Of a DNA stretch of 64,000 nt, positions 38,293-50,307 are shown piece after piece. The notes under the pieces are model-generated. The model did no database searches and was not told the DNA's origin. It worked only from the letters and a program-made list of their open reading frames with translations. This DNA comes from Lichina pygmaea. Its lineage: Eukaryota; Ascomycota; Lichinomycetes; Lichinales; Lichinaceae. Every line of letters begins with the position of its first letter. Positions within the stretch are counted from its first letter, which is position 1. The DNA is taken from assembly GCA_963422465.1 (NCBI GenBank), contig OY730169.1, positions 4,464,001-4,528,000 on the forward strand, written 5' to 3'. Made by a program: the position numbers and the translations under genes.

Positions 38293-41200
38293 ATGGCAGA
38301 CACGGCGAGCGAACAGGCGTCCGGGGCCGAGCCTCGACGCTCTTGTTCACCAGCGTCTACGATAGTCGACCCGGAAATGGATCGGGGGGTCTCGCATGCG
38401 TCGTCGTCTCGTCGACACTCGGGAGCGGATCCTCGTACGTCGTTGCGCAACCTCGTCGAAGGATCCTCGCCGGGGGATGCCAAGGACGACGTTCCGGCAA
38501 CGGGGGGTTCGGACACGTTGCCAACGAGCAACGCGGACGTGCCCATGCGTGACGCACCGACGGCGAGAGAGCAGGTTGACGACGAGACCGACGACCTCGG
38601 CGGCGCTCCGGTGCAGGCGCCGTCGATCGTCTGGTCCCACCAAGGACACGGCCCCCGGCGGCCGCCCGCCCACAACGCCGCCACGTCTTCGGTCTTCTCT
38701 GGAAACAAGATGAAGCACATCAAGAAGGAGGACGGCGCGCCTCTCTGGCGGAAAGACATCCAATTTGACTTCCTACGGGCCGTCTTCGAGGACCAGACGG
38801 CCGCCTTCACGCCCTACTACGAGCACGGCGAGACGCGCGCCACCTTCGCGGACGTCTACGTCGATTCCATGGCTCGGAGCAGCAAGACGAGCAGGATCCT
38901 CAAGGACAAGCTGCTCTGCGAGCGGGCAGCGGCCACCAACATGGCCATGGTGTGTCTCTTGGTCAACGTCGGTAGGATGAACACGACCTTGAACTGTGAG
39001 TTCCCAGGTCGAATGCCTTCTCCCTTGCCGCAGCGACGGCGTCGGCATCGACGAGACGCTGACGCGTGCCGTCGCAGTCTTTCCGGAGATGCGTGCCCAG
39101 TTGCGCACGTACCATCCAATCCCCTGTCTCCAGGTCACGCAGGATTCGAGCGACTACAAACAGCTGCAGGATGCGCCACGGCTGAAGTCGATCCTCAAGG
39201 GTGCCTGCGAAGACCAGCAGGAGCTCACGTCCTTCGAGAAGGTCAAGGAACAGGCAGTGCCGCGGACGAACCCGGTCAACCTGATCTTCGTGCTCTCGCA
39301 GTACGCCCCAAAGCTGACGGAGATCCACTTCTCCGCCCAGCTCGACTTCTTTGACCTCTTCACGAGGACGACGCTCAGCAGCCGGAGCCGAGCCAAAGCC
39401 TTTCTGTGGCTCATGTGGTGGTATCTCGAGAGCGATTTCTCGAGCGAGGCGGCCAAGGGCAACCCGTTCGGACCTGGGCAAGCACCGGAGTACGAAGGCG
39501 TGCCGCAGAAACTGCCGCCCTTTGAGCATCTGACCCAGACTCAAGCGGCCGTCGAGAACGTCGACACCGAAGAGGAGAAGGAGTTTGGCGCTCGAAAACA
39601 GGAGGAACGAAAGAGTGAGTCGCTGCCACGTCGGCCGGGGACCGTGTTGTCGCAGACGCTGACCGGACGCCAGTGATCATAGAGATGGACGCCGCTGCCG
39701 CCATCCCGAATCCTCGCCGAGCCAAGAAGAGTACGTTCGACGACCGACGCCCTGCCCCCTGCATCGAACAAGGACAAGAAGCAGGAGAAGGCAAAGAGCA
39801 AGGAGAGGCGGATTCGAACCGCCAAGGTCGCTCGCTGACACGGCGATCATCTCTGCAGATGCCAACTCGATGGTGCTGTCTGACGATGGCGGCCGCAGTC
39901 CGATGAGGGACGGCTGGTCTCCGAACCCATCACGCGAGTCGCCCGGAAGGCGTCGTGGAGGCTCAGAGCGACCGCTGACGGCCTTTGCACAGGCTCCCTC
40001 CGAGAACAGACGAGACCACGGGCCCGAAAACGTCCCGCCGTCGGCGTCCACAATTCGGATACGGACAGGACCCGGTCCCCTTCGCCGATGCACGAGCCTG
40101 GCTACTCGCGCTCGTCCCTTGGCCACGGCGTCGTGCACGACGACGGCCGAGAGGCGACGCCACCCGGTCGTCGTCGACCGCGGCCTCGACCCGATCGCGA
40201 TCGAGGAGACCGCCCGGGCCCACACCGACTCGCCCGCGGACAGCCGTACCACGATCACCTCCTCGACCACTCGTCGCCTGCTCCGTCGGCCTCCGGCAAC
40301 GTCGCGCTCTATCCCGACCCAGGACAGTCGCGGCGCTCACGCCCGCTGACGGCCCATCAAATCGCCCTGAATCTCAACCGCAACCAGAAGATCAACAAGA
40401 TGCTCAAGCAACGACGGACGCATCTCTACAAGAAGCTGAAGAGAGCGCGACACAAGGACGGGCCCCTCTGGCCAGCGTGGAGGCGTCACGAGGCGATGGA
40501 CGACCCGTTCGAGAACAGCGAAGACGAGGCCGGCAACCGTGACACCAACGGCCCCTTCCGCGAGCGTGGCCTCGGCGGGCTGATGCGTCTCGAGAGCGAA
40601 GACGACGACTACGGCGAAGAGCTGTCCTCGTACGCGACCGCCGTTCGACGCGCGACGAGACGCATCAACCGGGTCTGCGGCGACGGCCACGAAAAGGACG
40701 AAGACGAGACCGACGCCGAAATGCCGGACGCGATCGAACGCGCGGAAGATGTCGACGGCGGAGGAGAGGGCCGGCGAGACGTCCGGCCGAACCACACCGC
40801 CGGCGACGGCAGACCCAGCGCCAAAGCCGACAAGAAGAGATTGGCATCGTCCAGGAAGGTGCCTACCAACGGCGTTCACGGCGGCGGCGGCGGCGGCGGC
40901 AAGGCAGGCGGCAAACGAAACGCCAAGCAGCAACGGCATCGGCCCCTTCGCGATGACGACGACGACGACGAGATGGATCAGCACCACCGAGACTCACGCC
41001 AACGCCAGTCGTCAGACGACGAAGACGACCAGCTCGACGACATGGATCGCGAGCTGCTGGGCGAAATCGACGAGCAGCCGGCGTCGCCCGAGGCGCCTCC
41101 ACCTACTTCGCGCGCTACAGAACGCAGCCGTACCGCACGGGGTGGGAGGGACGGCGGTGGCAAGAACGACAACGTTAACGGCGCCGGTGCCAGTGCCGGT

Positions 41201-41323
41201 GCCAGTGCCGGTGCCGGTGACGGTGCCGGTGACGGTGCCGGTACTAGTGCCGCTGGCAGTGGCAACCGTCGGAAGGGTCACCGAGAGGAGGAGTATCAGG
41301 TTCCGAAGTGCAATCCGATGTAG
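38293..41323 (+). CDS. IES1: INO80 complex subunit IES1-like protein
   Basis: Subunit of the INO80 chromatin remodeller. Exons 38293-38995 and 39078-39614 are firm (GTGAGT donors, frames close), and a third exon starts at 39674. The conserved IES1 core is WRKDIQFDFLRAVFEDQTAAF, FADVYVDSMARSSKTS, LLVNVGRMNTTLNF, then after intron 1 FPEMRAQLRTYHPIP, QDAPRLKSILKGA, NPVNLIFVLSQYAP, SRAKAFLWLMWWYLE and the block around NPFGPG. The last coding block (about 40040-41323) holds PLTAHQIALNLNRNQKINK, a Lys/Arg helix and a Glu/Asp-rich stretch. It ends with a Gly/Ala/Ser tandem (GAGASAGASAGAG) coded by a GCCGGT-type repeat at 41189-41242. Between 39700 and 40040 one or two introns are needed that I could not place with confidence. 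The start could instead be 38263. Confidence 0.85.
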
Positions 41324-41882
41324 AATCTTCGCTCAGTTGGAGTTCTTCTGCAGCAACATCTCTTCTAGCACTGGTACTAGTATCACTACCGCTACTCTAT
41401 ACCTATCCTGGATCTTCATTTTCTTACTTGATATTCGGCACGATTTTCATATGACTGATCGCTCAAGCCTCCATCGATTGCTTTCTACTCCACAGTACGT
41501 TACGTACCTCGTAATCTTTATATCGCCCCTGCCCCTACCAGTACTGTACCGTAGGCACTTCTCCACCTGAAAAAAACTCCCCACTAAACACCGGGCCCTT
41601 ACGCAAGTTGTAGTACGCCGTAGCGAACCTAACACGCCACGCACGCTTACGGGTACAGTACCGTGGCAGCCTACGCGGGGAGCTTGCAAGGCCTAATGCA
41701 TCCCCACCATGCGTATCGATTGGCTTGCTCCCCCCTTCACCAATTAAACCAGCAGCAACTGCAGCTATTCGACTTCAGTGCCGATCTCGAAACGTTACCA
41801 ATAAACACCTCCCCCCCCCCTTCTCTTCTGCGTCTGCCTCCGTGGCCCCAATTGGCGTTGCCACTCACCCTGTACCGCGAAA
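41324..41882. other. Intergenic between IES1 and MPC1
   Basis: Same-strand neighbours, so this holds the IES1 3' end and the MPC1 promoter. A GTAC cluster lies at 41495-41510 and a C-run at about 41811-41822, shortly upstream of the MPC1 start. No gene seen. Confidence 0.6.
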
Positions 41883-42761
41883 ATGGCAGCTTTCGTCTCG
41901 GGGCTCAATGCCAAGATTCGCTCGCATCCCGTGCTGAGCTATGTCTGTTCTACACGTACGTCTTGGAATCGCTGGATCACGGATTGGGTCAGGTGGATTC
42001 CACGTCGGGGATTGCATCCCGTGGATCGGATGTCGTGGACCGGAGACACATTTGGATGCACTGGAGTCCCCAGGGCATCGTTGAACTGACCCGTTCATAG
42101 ATTTCTGGGGCCCCGTCTCCAACTTTGGCATCCCCGTCGCCGCGGTCATGGATACGCAGAAGGACCCGCAGATGTAAGCTTCGTGATGTGTCCTGCTTGA
42201 TCTCTCAAGATTCCTCTTCGGCTGTGCCGCTGCTACCTTTTCTTCTTGCACGGCCTTGTCGTGCGCATGTCATGAACTCGAGTCAGCCCACGGCGAGCTG
42301 ACCAAACGGGCTCTTCCTGCCACCGACACACAGCATCTCCGGTGGAATGACCTCGGCCTTGATCATTTACAGTGCCATCTTCATGCGCTACTCCGTGGCC
42401 GTCTCGCCCAAGAATTACTTGCTCTTCGGATGCCACTTTGTCAACGAATGCGCACAGTTGACGCAGGGTTACCGATTTCTACACTACTGGAAGTACGTTC
42501 TGCATGTCCCCACGACCGCCGTTGGCCTGAGTCCCTCGCGCCTTGTTCTATCCTCTACCTGCACCCCGCAGCGGTCAGACGCTGATCATAACCCCGCCGT
42601 GATATAGATGGGGCGGCCGCGAACGAGCCCTCGCTCAACAGTCCACCCTGGGAGGCACCGCCGCCGCCCAAGTAGATCAAGCGCTCGCCACGGGCACGCA
42701 AAAGATACAGGACAAGGGCCGAGAAGCGATCGACGCGGCAACGGCATCCATCAAGAAGTGA
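41883..42761 (+). CDS. MPC1: Mitochondrial pyruvate carrier subunit MPC1
   Basis: Inner-membrane protein that pairs with a second MPC subunit to import pyruvate into mitochondria. Exons are 41883-41955, 42101-42173, 42334-42492 and 42608-42761, giving 152 residues; all frames close. Signature parts are [35 protein letters not shown], the helix with [40 protein letters not shown] and HYWKWGGRE. The C-terminal tail of about 45 residues ([18 protein letters not shown]) is helical and longer than in animals, as is usual for filamentous fungi. The STHFWGPV motif marks the MPC1 rather than the MPC2 branch. The partner subunit is not in this window. Confidence 0.95.
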
Positions 42762-44171
42762 AAAGCAAGGGAAGACGAAGAAGCCCTTTCTGTCGCAACC
42801 GAATCTATCTTGACCAATCTATCCCCGAGACCATTGTTTGTGGGAGTTTTGTTGGCTGTGACAAGACAAGGGTCTGCTTTATATCTAAAACACAGCAGCA
42901 CGGTACCATATACTCGCTCGCGGCGAGCGCTTGTACAAGACAGCAGCATCGTACGAGTACCTATGGCGTGTGATATGGACTTTTTTCGCGGTTTGTCACA
43001 GGATCGAAGATGCTAGACTTGTGTCGGCCAGATGTGGCTTGAGTAAGGGAGCAGTGTCAGGTACTGTGGCAGGATGCGGTGTGGGCTTCGTGTACTCTAT
43101 GTACTGTACGGAAGTACTGTACTCGGCTTTCCTCTGCTATTGCTATTCTCTACTATCCTCTGCTATATTCTCCTTTACCCTGCTCTACCTCGCCACACTA
43201 TACTCACTACTATCCCCATTGCCAATACTCTTGCCCTCCCCCTGTAACTATCTTCACTGTTTTTTTACTTTACTTCCCCTCTCTTTTCTTTACTGTATCT
43301 CAGAGTCCTGTGCACTGACTCCCTTTCTATACTCTCCCTTCCTGCCCCTCTCTTCCTCTCCCTCCCCTCTCTCTCTATCCTTCCCAATTTTCGTTCCTGT
43401 CTAGTCTTCCCTTCCTCCCCCTGGCCGTCCTCATCTTTCTTTCCTTCCCCCTGTACCGTACAGTGCCACGTCGAGCTGCGACCAAGTACTCATCGTAGGG
43501 TATGGATGTTTTGTCGAGGTTCGGAGAACAGTAGAAGAGACGGGTTGTTTCTTGTCAAGATGGAATGAGGAGAGGGGCTTGGTAATGTAGTGCATGACTT
43601 GACGGGTTGATCTGTTGATTGGTTGCTTGCCCGCTTCCTTGATCGGCTCACGACAAACAGAACGGTCGAACAACTGTACGATAAGATCAGGCTGATTCAG
43701 TTGAGTACATGTCACTGAACGATGAGACTGGATGAAATCAAAAGATGTAACACAGACAGGGTGGTATGAATATCACTTGTATATTGTGTTCATCTATGGA
43801 GAGTCCCCCCCCCCCCCCCCCCCAGGTGGCATGGTATAGCTTTCCTGTTTTGTTTCAGGGCTGGCTAACTAGATTACGATTGGTAAGCTGTGTGACTGAG
43901 TGATGTAAAAAACCTCCGGAGCCTAAGGCAAGTAGTCCCCAGTAGTCTTGTAATCAAAACAAAGGAGATGTCATGAGACATGGGCATCGCACACTTCTGG
44001 ACGCAGCTACACTTCTGCTCTTGTTCAGTGTCATTCTCCGCTTTTGGTTTGGTTGTGTTGTGGTATACCGAGGAAAGAGATTGACAGACGGCGAAAAGAG
44101 GAGGTACGAGCGTCTTGCTCGATCTAGACAGTTGGAGACACAGAGATGCGCTTTCTCACTAAGATTCCAGA
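42762..44171. other. Intergenic with a long pyrimidine tract
   Basis: MPC1 and SMB1 converge here. From about 43130 to 43445 the plus strand is almost pure pyrimidine with scattered TA steps, and a poly-C run of about 17 lies at 43807-43823. No gene recognised; small frames inside the tract are low-complexity. Confidence 0.55.
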
Positions 44172-45275
44172 CTACCGGTTGAATCCGGCCGGAGGAAAGC
44201 CTCGACCACCCGGTGGCGGGGGCTGAAAGCCTGGCGGAGGCTGGAATCCCTGTGCTGTACGAGATGAAACCCGGAGAGGGGGTTAGTTATCACGAGCGGA
44301 ATACCTTGCGAGGAAGAGCGAGGGTAGAGGGAGGGGCATAGAGGACGAAGCAGAAAGGGGGGCGGGATGCAGTGAAAGTACTCTCAGGGCTTCGAACGGT
44401 TCAAGGATGGCTGGTACTTACGCGGTACTCCCATCGGCCCACCCGGGAACCCTGGTGGCGCGAACCCCGCTGCGATCGACATAATGTTAGCATTGCTATC
44501 CCTCCCGCCAGAAACGTCAAACCTACGAGGTCCGCCTAGTCCGCCTGGCCCTGGTGGTCCTCCTGGCCCTCCTCGCCCCGGGAAACCCGGGGGGAATCCA
44601 CCTGGCGGCGGTGGTCCGCCAACACCAGCAGCCGGTCCTGTCAGGCCGATGGGCAACCCCCTGCCGGCGGGTCTGCTGATTCCTGGTCCGGACGACAGCG
44701 TGGGCGGTGCCCCCCCCGGTGCACCTGGGACGTTTGGGCCGAGTCTGGCAGCGGGATCGGCTGGCGGTGGGCCGACGACGGTCGAGGAGATGACATGGGT
44801 GCCGCGCACGATGGTGAGACCCAGTATGCGCTTCTCCTCCGTTTCCACGAGCGGTGGTGCGGTGCTTCCAGGCGCTGGTTGAGCGGCCTTTGTTTGTTTA
44901 CGCTTGACGTGCCGGAACTCTTCAGTGTCTGCCAGCACCATGTTCATATGCTGAGAAGCAACATTGTTAGTTCATACGCTCGGTGTTGGACTTCTCAGGG
45001 CATAGTCTACCCTGTCGAACGCCAGTAAATATCCAACCATTTGCCGTCCATCTGTTAGTGTGACCCTCATTCGATGGTTGATCTAACCTGATTAGCGCAG
45101 CTCAAGATAGGAAGCGTTGCAGACTCGCTTGGGCAGCTTGAAAACTTCGATTTGCTGGCGATACTCACATTATCAACCTATATTTCATTAGTGTCCATCC
45201 TGATAGCAAGAATAAGATCCAGCACGGATTGAAATGTGGACTGCTCACCATCCTTCCCGGATTGCCCTTCACCAT
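44172..45275 (-). CDS. SMB1: Small nuclear ribonucleoprotein SmB
   Basis: Core Sm-ring protein of U1, U2, U4 and U5 snRNPs. Exons are 45275-45249, 45177-45169, 45082-45011, 44950-44527, 44469-44422 and 44254-44172, giving 220 residues. The Sm1 motif is INHRMRVTLTDGRQMVGYLL followed by AFDRHMNMVLADTEEF. The Sm2 motif is GLTIVRGTHVIS. After ADPAARLG come GPGISRPAGRGLPIGL and a Pro/Gly-rich tail ending in RGFPPAGFNR, typical of SmB. Exon 2 is only 9 nt (Val-Asp-Asn) and fits exactly between GRM and INHRMRV, where other SmB proteins have three residues. The intron at 44526-44470 has a perfect TGCTAAC branch point. Head-to-head with RPL11, 352 bp apart. Confidence 0.94.
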
Positions 45276-45627
45276 CTTGACTGCCCACGTTCCAGCAGCT
45301 TTGGAATGCAAGACTTCGAAGACAGTCTCTAGGCAGCTGCTAGAGTGGTCTGAGGCGAGAGGACGTTGTCTCGAGCTACCTAATTAAGGAGTGCCGGGCG
45401 AGAGCATGGTTGCGATGCTAGTATGCGACTTGAGGTCAGCTGATTCAGAGCTTACTAATCTCGAGTCATTTAACGCGGCACGCGCGGCGAACGGTGACTT
45501 AGGGCAAAGCCTCGGTTAGCGTCACGCAGCACACTTGCTGAATTTTGAACTTTGGACTGTGAACGTCAGAACCCAACTACCTTACTCACTCAGCAACAAC
45601 CCGATTTCGATCACAGCCGTCCTTAAT
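45276..45627. promoter_or_regulatory. Shared divergent promoter, SMB1 / RPL11
   Basis: The start codons face away from each other across 352 bp, so both promoters lie here. Contains a pyrimidine-rich segment close to the RPL11 start. No individual factor site is identified. Confidence 0.55.
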
Positions 45628-46424
45628 ATGGTAAGCTCCACATCGAATGATTTTCTCATCTGTCCAGAGACATCAAGTAGCTGATGTCATGGTCCATGCT
45701 CTAGGTCGAAGGAAAAGACAAGAACCCCATGCGGGAATTGCGTATCCAAAAGCTCGTGCTCAACATCTCCGTCGGCGAGTCGGGCGATCGACTGACTCGA
45801 GCTGCCAAGGTGCTCGAGCAGCTGAGTGGCCAAACACCAGTATACAGTGCGTCCATAATTGGCAATCTTTCTGCTCGAGCTGTTCCAGGAGTCCAACTCA
45901 TTACCCTGAATCCGTGTATCTGATCCGGGCATCTGGCATGTGTAGGCAAAGCGCGCTACACCGTCCGGACGTTCGGCATCCGGCGTAACGAGAAGATCGC
46001 GGTGCACGTCACCGTGCGAGGACCGAAGGCCGAGGAAATCCTCGAGCGAGGCCTCAAGGTCAAGGAGTACGAGCTGAGGAAGCGCAACTTCTCAGAGACG
46101 GGCAACTTCGGCTTTGGCATCTCGGAGCATATCGATCTGGGGATCAAGTACGACCCGGCAATCGGCATTTACGGCATGGACTTCTACTGCTGCATGTGAG
46201 CTTTTCAATCCGGCATCTCGGGTTGTACCAGGAGGACTTTCTGGAGCAAATGTTGATGCCTGTCCAAACTCGCTGCTAACTGAATGGCTGTACAAAGGAC
46301 TCGCCCGGGTGAAAGAGTTGCCAGGCGCCGACGATGCCGCTCCCGCATCGGCGCCTCCCATCGGATCAACCAGATTGAGACAGTCAAGTGGTTCAAGAAC
46401 CGATACGAAGGAATTGTTCGGTAG
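45628..46424 (+). CDS. RPL11: 60S ribosomal protein uL5 (L11)
   Basis: Large-subunit protein that contacts 5S rRNA. Exons are 45628-45630, 45705-45846, 45946-46195 and 46298-46424, giving 173 residues, the family length. Exon 1 is only the ATG. Motifs are [95 protein letters not shown] and [18 protein letters not shown]. All junctions are in phase. The acceptor before exon 4 is AAG, weak but preceded by a CTAAC branch. Retaining intron 1 gives a stop after about 18 codons, so productive translation depends on splicing right at the start codon. Confidence 0.97.
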
Positions 46425-47474
46425 ATTCTGTTCTTCCTCGAGCTGAACGCGAACGGGTCGACTGCCTCTTCATCCGCACGCCCTGCGAAGTTTAAACAAA
46501 GCATGTAAGCATGTCAAATAGCGCTACTGCAGATGATAGCTTCAACCAAGTCTGGCTAGCTCAATTCCGTTCTATCTTTGGTAATGTGCCCTCTCTGCTC
46601 GTCCGTCCAGCCTCCTTCTTCATCTTCTATTCGTCCTGCTACGATGGTCCTGCAACGAGATCAAGCCCTCTCACGACCAAGGCCCCTTCACTGCCATTTC
46701 AATCCAATCCAACCCAACCCCACCACACTGCCCACATACAGTACATACATATCCACAAAGTTGGTGGCGGTGCACTGTGCGACGATGGTCCTCCTCCTCC
46801 TCCTTCTCCTCGTCATAATTGTGGTCGTGTGTACGAATAAGCCTTCCTCACCGCCCTGCGAATCAAGAGATAGCAAGTGAGAACAAGAACCGAGCTTGCG
46901 TCAGAAATCCTTTGTTTGGAGTGTTACGAATGGTGTGGCGGCCATGTGACGGTCCAAAGAAGGGAACAGCTAAGATTGAAAGATTGGGAAACCTATGCTG
47001 AAGTTCAGGCAGAGGTTCAGGTGTCTGATAAGGTAAGTAAGTACGTTAGATTGTGGAACGGAGGGAAAGGGAGGGTGTAAGGATGTTCGTCCGTGGAGTG
47101 GAGAGCATGGAGTAGAGCGATGAGGCAATAGGCAGAGGGGGAAGGAGAGGAGGGGGGGGGGGGGGGGGGGAGAAAGAGAGCAGAGAGACAAGTGAAAGTA
47201 CTGCGTGATTGACTGGCTGGCGCAACGGAGCATGAATGGATGGATGGATGGATTGAAGGACGAATGGACAGATGGACAGATGGATAGATAATTGGATGAA
47301 TGGATAGATGAATAGACGGTTGAAGATAACAACGAAGAAGTGACAGTACCCTCGCACGCCTCGTAAGACATGATTGCTGCTCCAGGGGTCCTCGGACAAC
47401 TAAACACCGATTGTCCTCACGGTGCACATCTCTTGGATGTAATACTGCTAGCCTCTGTGCAGACGTCTTCACTC
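46425..47474. other. Intergenic with simple repeats
   Basis: Downstream of RPL11. Contains a poly-G run of about 18-19 bases at 47152-47170 and a degenerate GGAT/GGACAGAT tetranucleotide tract at 47227-47330. No gene recognised. Confidence 0.6.
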
Positions 47475-47760
47475 AGAGAGGCTTCGCACAGAAAGGCTTC
47501 GCATAGCAAGGCTTCGCATAGAGGAGCTTCGCGTAACGAGCTTCGCCCAGAGAGGCTTTGCTCGGAGGGGCTTCGCTCAAGGAGCTTCGCATAGAGGAGC
47601 TTCGCGTAACGAGCTTCGCCCAGAGAGGCTTCACCCAGAGAGGCTTCGCCCAGAGAGGCTTTGCTCAAAGAGCTTCGCATAAGGAGCTTCGCACAGAGGA
47701 GCTTCGCACAGAGGAGCTTCGCACAGAGGAGCTTTGTTGAGAAGGGCTTCGCACAGATGT
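47475..47760. repeat. 15-bp minisatellite, about 19 units
   Basis: Tandem array of GCTTCGCACAGAGGA-type units, most exactly 15 bp, with a higher-order pattern: the run at 47506-47560 is nearly repeated at 47578-47632. Because the period is a multiple of three and no unit has a stop in several frames, long artificial frames span it. It ends about 90 bases beyond the INSIG stop codon, in its likely 3' untranslated region. Confidence 0.92.
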
Positions 47761-47849
47761 CCCTGCCCCAGACAGCCCTCCCGGTCTCATATTCAAACGT
47801 TGTGAAAAAGGCGACGGCCCACACGTACCAAAGCTGCGTCGCGCGCTAG

Positions 47850-49384
47850 TTAGATATTCGTGTCCAGCGCCAATCGCCGGCCAATGTTCCCGAAGCAGAC
47901 GCAGCTGCAGAAGAGCACGCTGGCGATCCAGGTCGTGACGCCGATGGTCTCCGGTGTGACGTAGCCGCCCATCCACGAAGCCGGTGACACGAGGAACGAC
48001 GTGGACGAGGTCTGCGGTGGCGGATAGGAAGTGTTGCCGTTGGGGGAGGCTGCCGCGGACGACACCGCGGCAGAGATTATTGTGGACGACACCGTGGAGA
48101 ATGCTGATGACGCACCCGACGCCATGGATGATGATGATGATGATGATCTTGGTGGTAAAACGCCGGCGGCCGGCGCAGGCGCCGGTACTATCCCCGGGTT
48201 CGTGCCGAGGAGCACGGCGGTGCCGGTGAGCCCGACGACGGAGGAGAGTACGAGCCCCGGCTTGGACCGGTCGATGATGTACCACAGCACCGGGTTTACG
48301 AGCGCCAGCGTGAGGGAGGCCTGCAGCGTGGATTGCCACGGGAGTTTGCGCTGTCGGTGGGATGTCAGTCTGCTGCGGAGGGGGGAAGGGGAAGAGACGA
48401 GTGACACGCGCTGGAGTTGGAGGAATCGAAACGCTACGAGATAGATGGAACAGGAGCAAAGCAAGACACGCCCAGAGCACGAAATACAGAATGGTAAAAG
48501 GTACGACCTACAATGGCAAAAGCTATCCCGACAAACGCTCCTATGCTCCTCACAACTGCATTCCAATCCGGCGAGAAGGCTTCCGTCCTTGTAGAGACAG
48601 TCGCTTCATCCGTACCATCAACCTGGCAGGTTGTGTTGCGGCCGTGCCGTTTGGCTGCGTCGTCCTCGTCGTCGACGACTGCCGACTCTCCACGTCCGTC
48701 GGCGTCATCGCGGTTTCCCTTGGTCCCCTCCAGGAGCATGTCGACCCAAGGCAGCAGGCTGCCGAGCGCCACGCCGGCGACGCCCCAGAAGAGCAGATGG
48801 GACCACGTGAACGAGTGGACGCCGACGATCTCAACGGGAGCCAGTTTCTGGCTGTCGTGCAGGTGCGTGATGATGACGCCGTAGGCGACCCCGAACAGGA
48901 AGAGCAGGACGATGCGGATCGAGAAGGAGAGGACGAGCTGGCCCGGTCGGAGGTGGCCGGGGCCGTGGAACTGCGAGTGGTTGTGCGCGTAGCTGGATGA
49001 GTTGCGGTGCGCGCGCGCCGGCTTCGTCAAGTCCAAGAACGCCTCGTGGGATGTTGTGCGCCGCGGCACTTCCAGCAGGGACGACGACGACGCCCAATGG
49101 CCGGACGGTGGCGTGGGCGGCTCGTCTCGATCCGGCTGTGTCGCGGCGGGCGAGTAGATCCCGAACAGCGTCGACGATGTGAGATTCAGCAGTGAGCGCT
49201 CGCGAGACGGAGCCAAGTGAGAGAGGCCTGCCGGCGTGCCTCCCTCCGGTCGCGGGTCCGCGTCGACGGCGGAGGCCTGGCCCGGCGTCGAGCAAGCGGA
49301 GCTGCCCACGGAGGAGCCGAGTGGCTCGAATGGCCGCCGCGGAATTGGACGTAGGATGTCTGGCGACAGCGCCTCTGCTGCCAT
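47850..49384 (-). CDS. INSIG-domain ER protein (sterol regulation)
   Basis: Fungal relative of animal INSIG and yeast Nsg1/Nsg2, ER membrane proteins that bind HMG-CoA reductase and, in animals, SCAP. Exons are 49384-48512 and 48350-47850, giving 457 residues; the 161-bp intron closes in phase 0. A Ser/Pro-rich N-terminus of about 160 residues carries a phosphorylation-type context (SSSTLFGIYSPA, a conserved fungal block). Membrane segments follow: VLSFSIRIVLLFLFGVAYGV, HSFTWSHLLFWGVAGVALGS, VVRSIGAFVGIAFAI, STLQASLTLALVNPVLWYI, LVLSSVVGLTGTAVLLG and a last one near the end (TWIASVLFCSCVCFGNIG). Between the second and third segments a charged cytosolic loop of about 60 residues is inserted. 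Substrate is inferred from the family only. Confidence 0.88.
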
Positions 49385-50307
49385 TGTGTCGCGGTGGTCT
49401 GCTAGGGACGATCAGCGAGAGGGAACCTCCACAGAACCACAATACCATACAAGTGCGATTGTCTGCCCTTGAGTCGTCCGCGACGGCAGAGACCTACCGC
49501 AAGTGATCCGAAACCTCTGCCAAAACCGGCGCGCAAACACACGCGCGAGAAAGGTCCGATGGCAGATTCGAAACAGCCCTCTGATCTCGGCGCTCGACCG
49601 GCAATCTGCTCACGACCCGTCGACCACGATGCTCGGTGCCGTCAGTACCGTAGAGCACAGACGATGCGTCAAATGGCCTTTCCACCCCGCTTTGAAGGAA
49701 GGCGGTCCCGGTCCCGGTGCCTTGTCTGTTGAGAAGACCCCTGCTCGACGCCGTACCAATGCATTTTGAACCCGTTCTATATGTACTGTACGTAACGTAC
49801 GAGCTACGGCTCTTGCATAAGTCTAGGGAAGTAAGCCGGTGAGGCACGGGCGCGAGCCGTTGGCGCGGGCGTGAGGGGAGCAAAAGGCATGTGATTGTCG
49901 TGCTGTGAGTACGTACAGTACGTACTTACTGTACGTACTGTACCGGTACTGCGTACGTGTACGTACTTCCGTAGATATAGCAAGTACCACAGCTTCTCAA
50001 TAACACCACAGAAGTCAGGAGAAGTCTACAAGCTCAGGGATGATAGTACAGTACAGTCGTAGGGGAATACTTAGCCACTATCTTATCATTGTGCTGTGGA
50101 GTTACTCCGTACATTTGTTTGAAATTGGGTCTATCAAAGATCTACTTTTGGTGTACTCCCGTACTGTGGTAGCTACCGTACGGTGATTTCTCAGCAACAC
50201 TACAAAAATTGGGAGAAGCATACAGCTTCACAGACTATGCGGTAGTAGAGAAGTAGAGGAATCCAATGAACATGTATCGTTTCAATTTAATTGTTGTCTT
50301 GTGAAGT
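49385..50307. other. Intergenic with degenerate element pieces
   Basis: Upstream of the INSIG gene, then repeat-derived DNA. GTAC words are dense at 49785-49800 and 49908-49975. Two related segments, about 49986-50050 and 50188-50250, share CTTCTCARYAACACYACA followed by GGAGAAG, and resemble the inner part of the pogo-like element near 28850, so they may be remnants of that family. Confidence 0.45.

Noticed and set aside
39800-39826. A GGTTCGAATCC-like string on the minus strand, resembling a tRNA T-arm
   Set aside because: It lies within IES1, has no matching acceptor stem, anticodon arm or A-box at the right distance, and is explained by a KERRIRT-type coding stretch or its neighbouring intron.
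43140-43404. Leu/Ser/Pro-rich frames through the pyrimidine tract
   Set aside because: Low-complexity translation of a CT-rich stretch.
47417-47824. Long frames through the 15-bp minisatellite on both strands
   Set aside because: Openness follows from a period divisible by three; the repeated residues have no meaning without a start or flanking domain.
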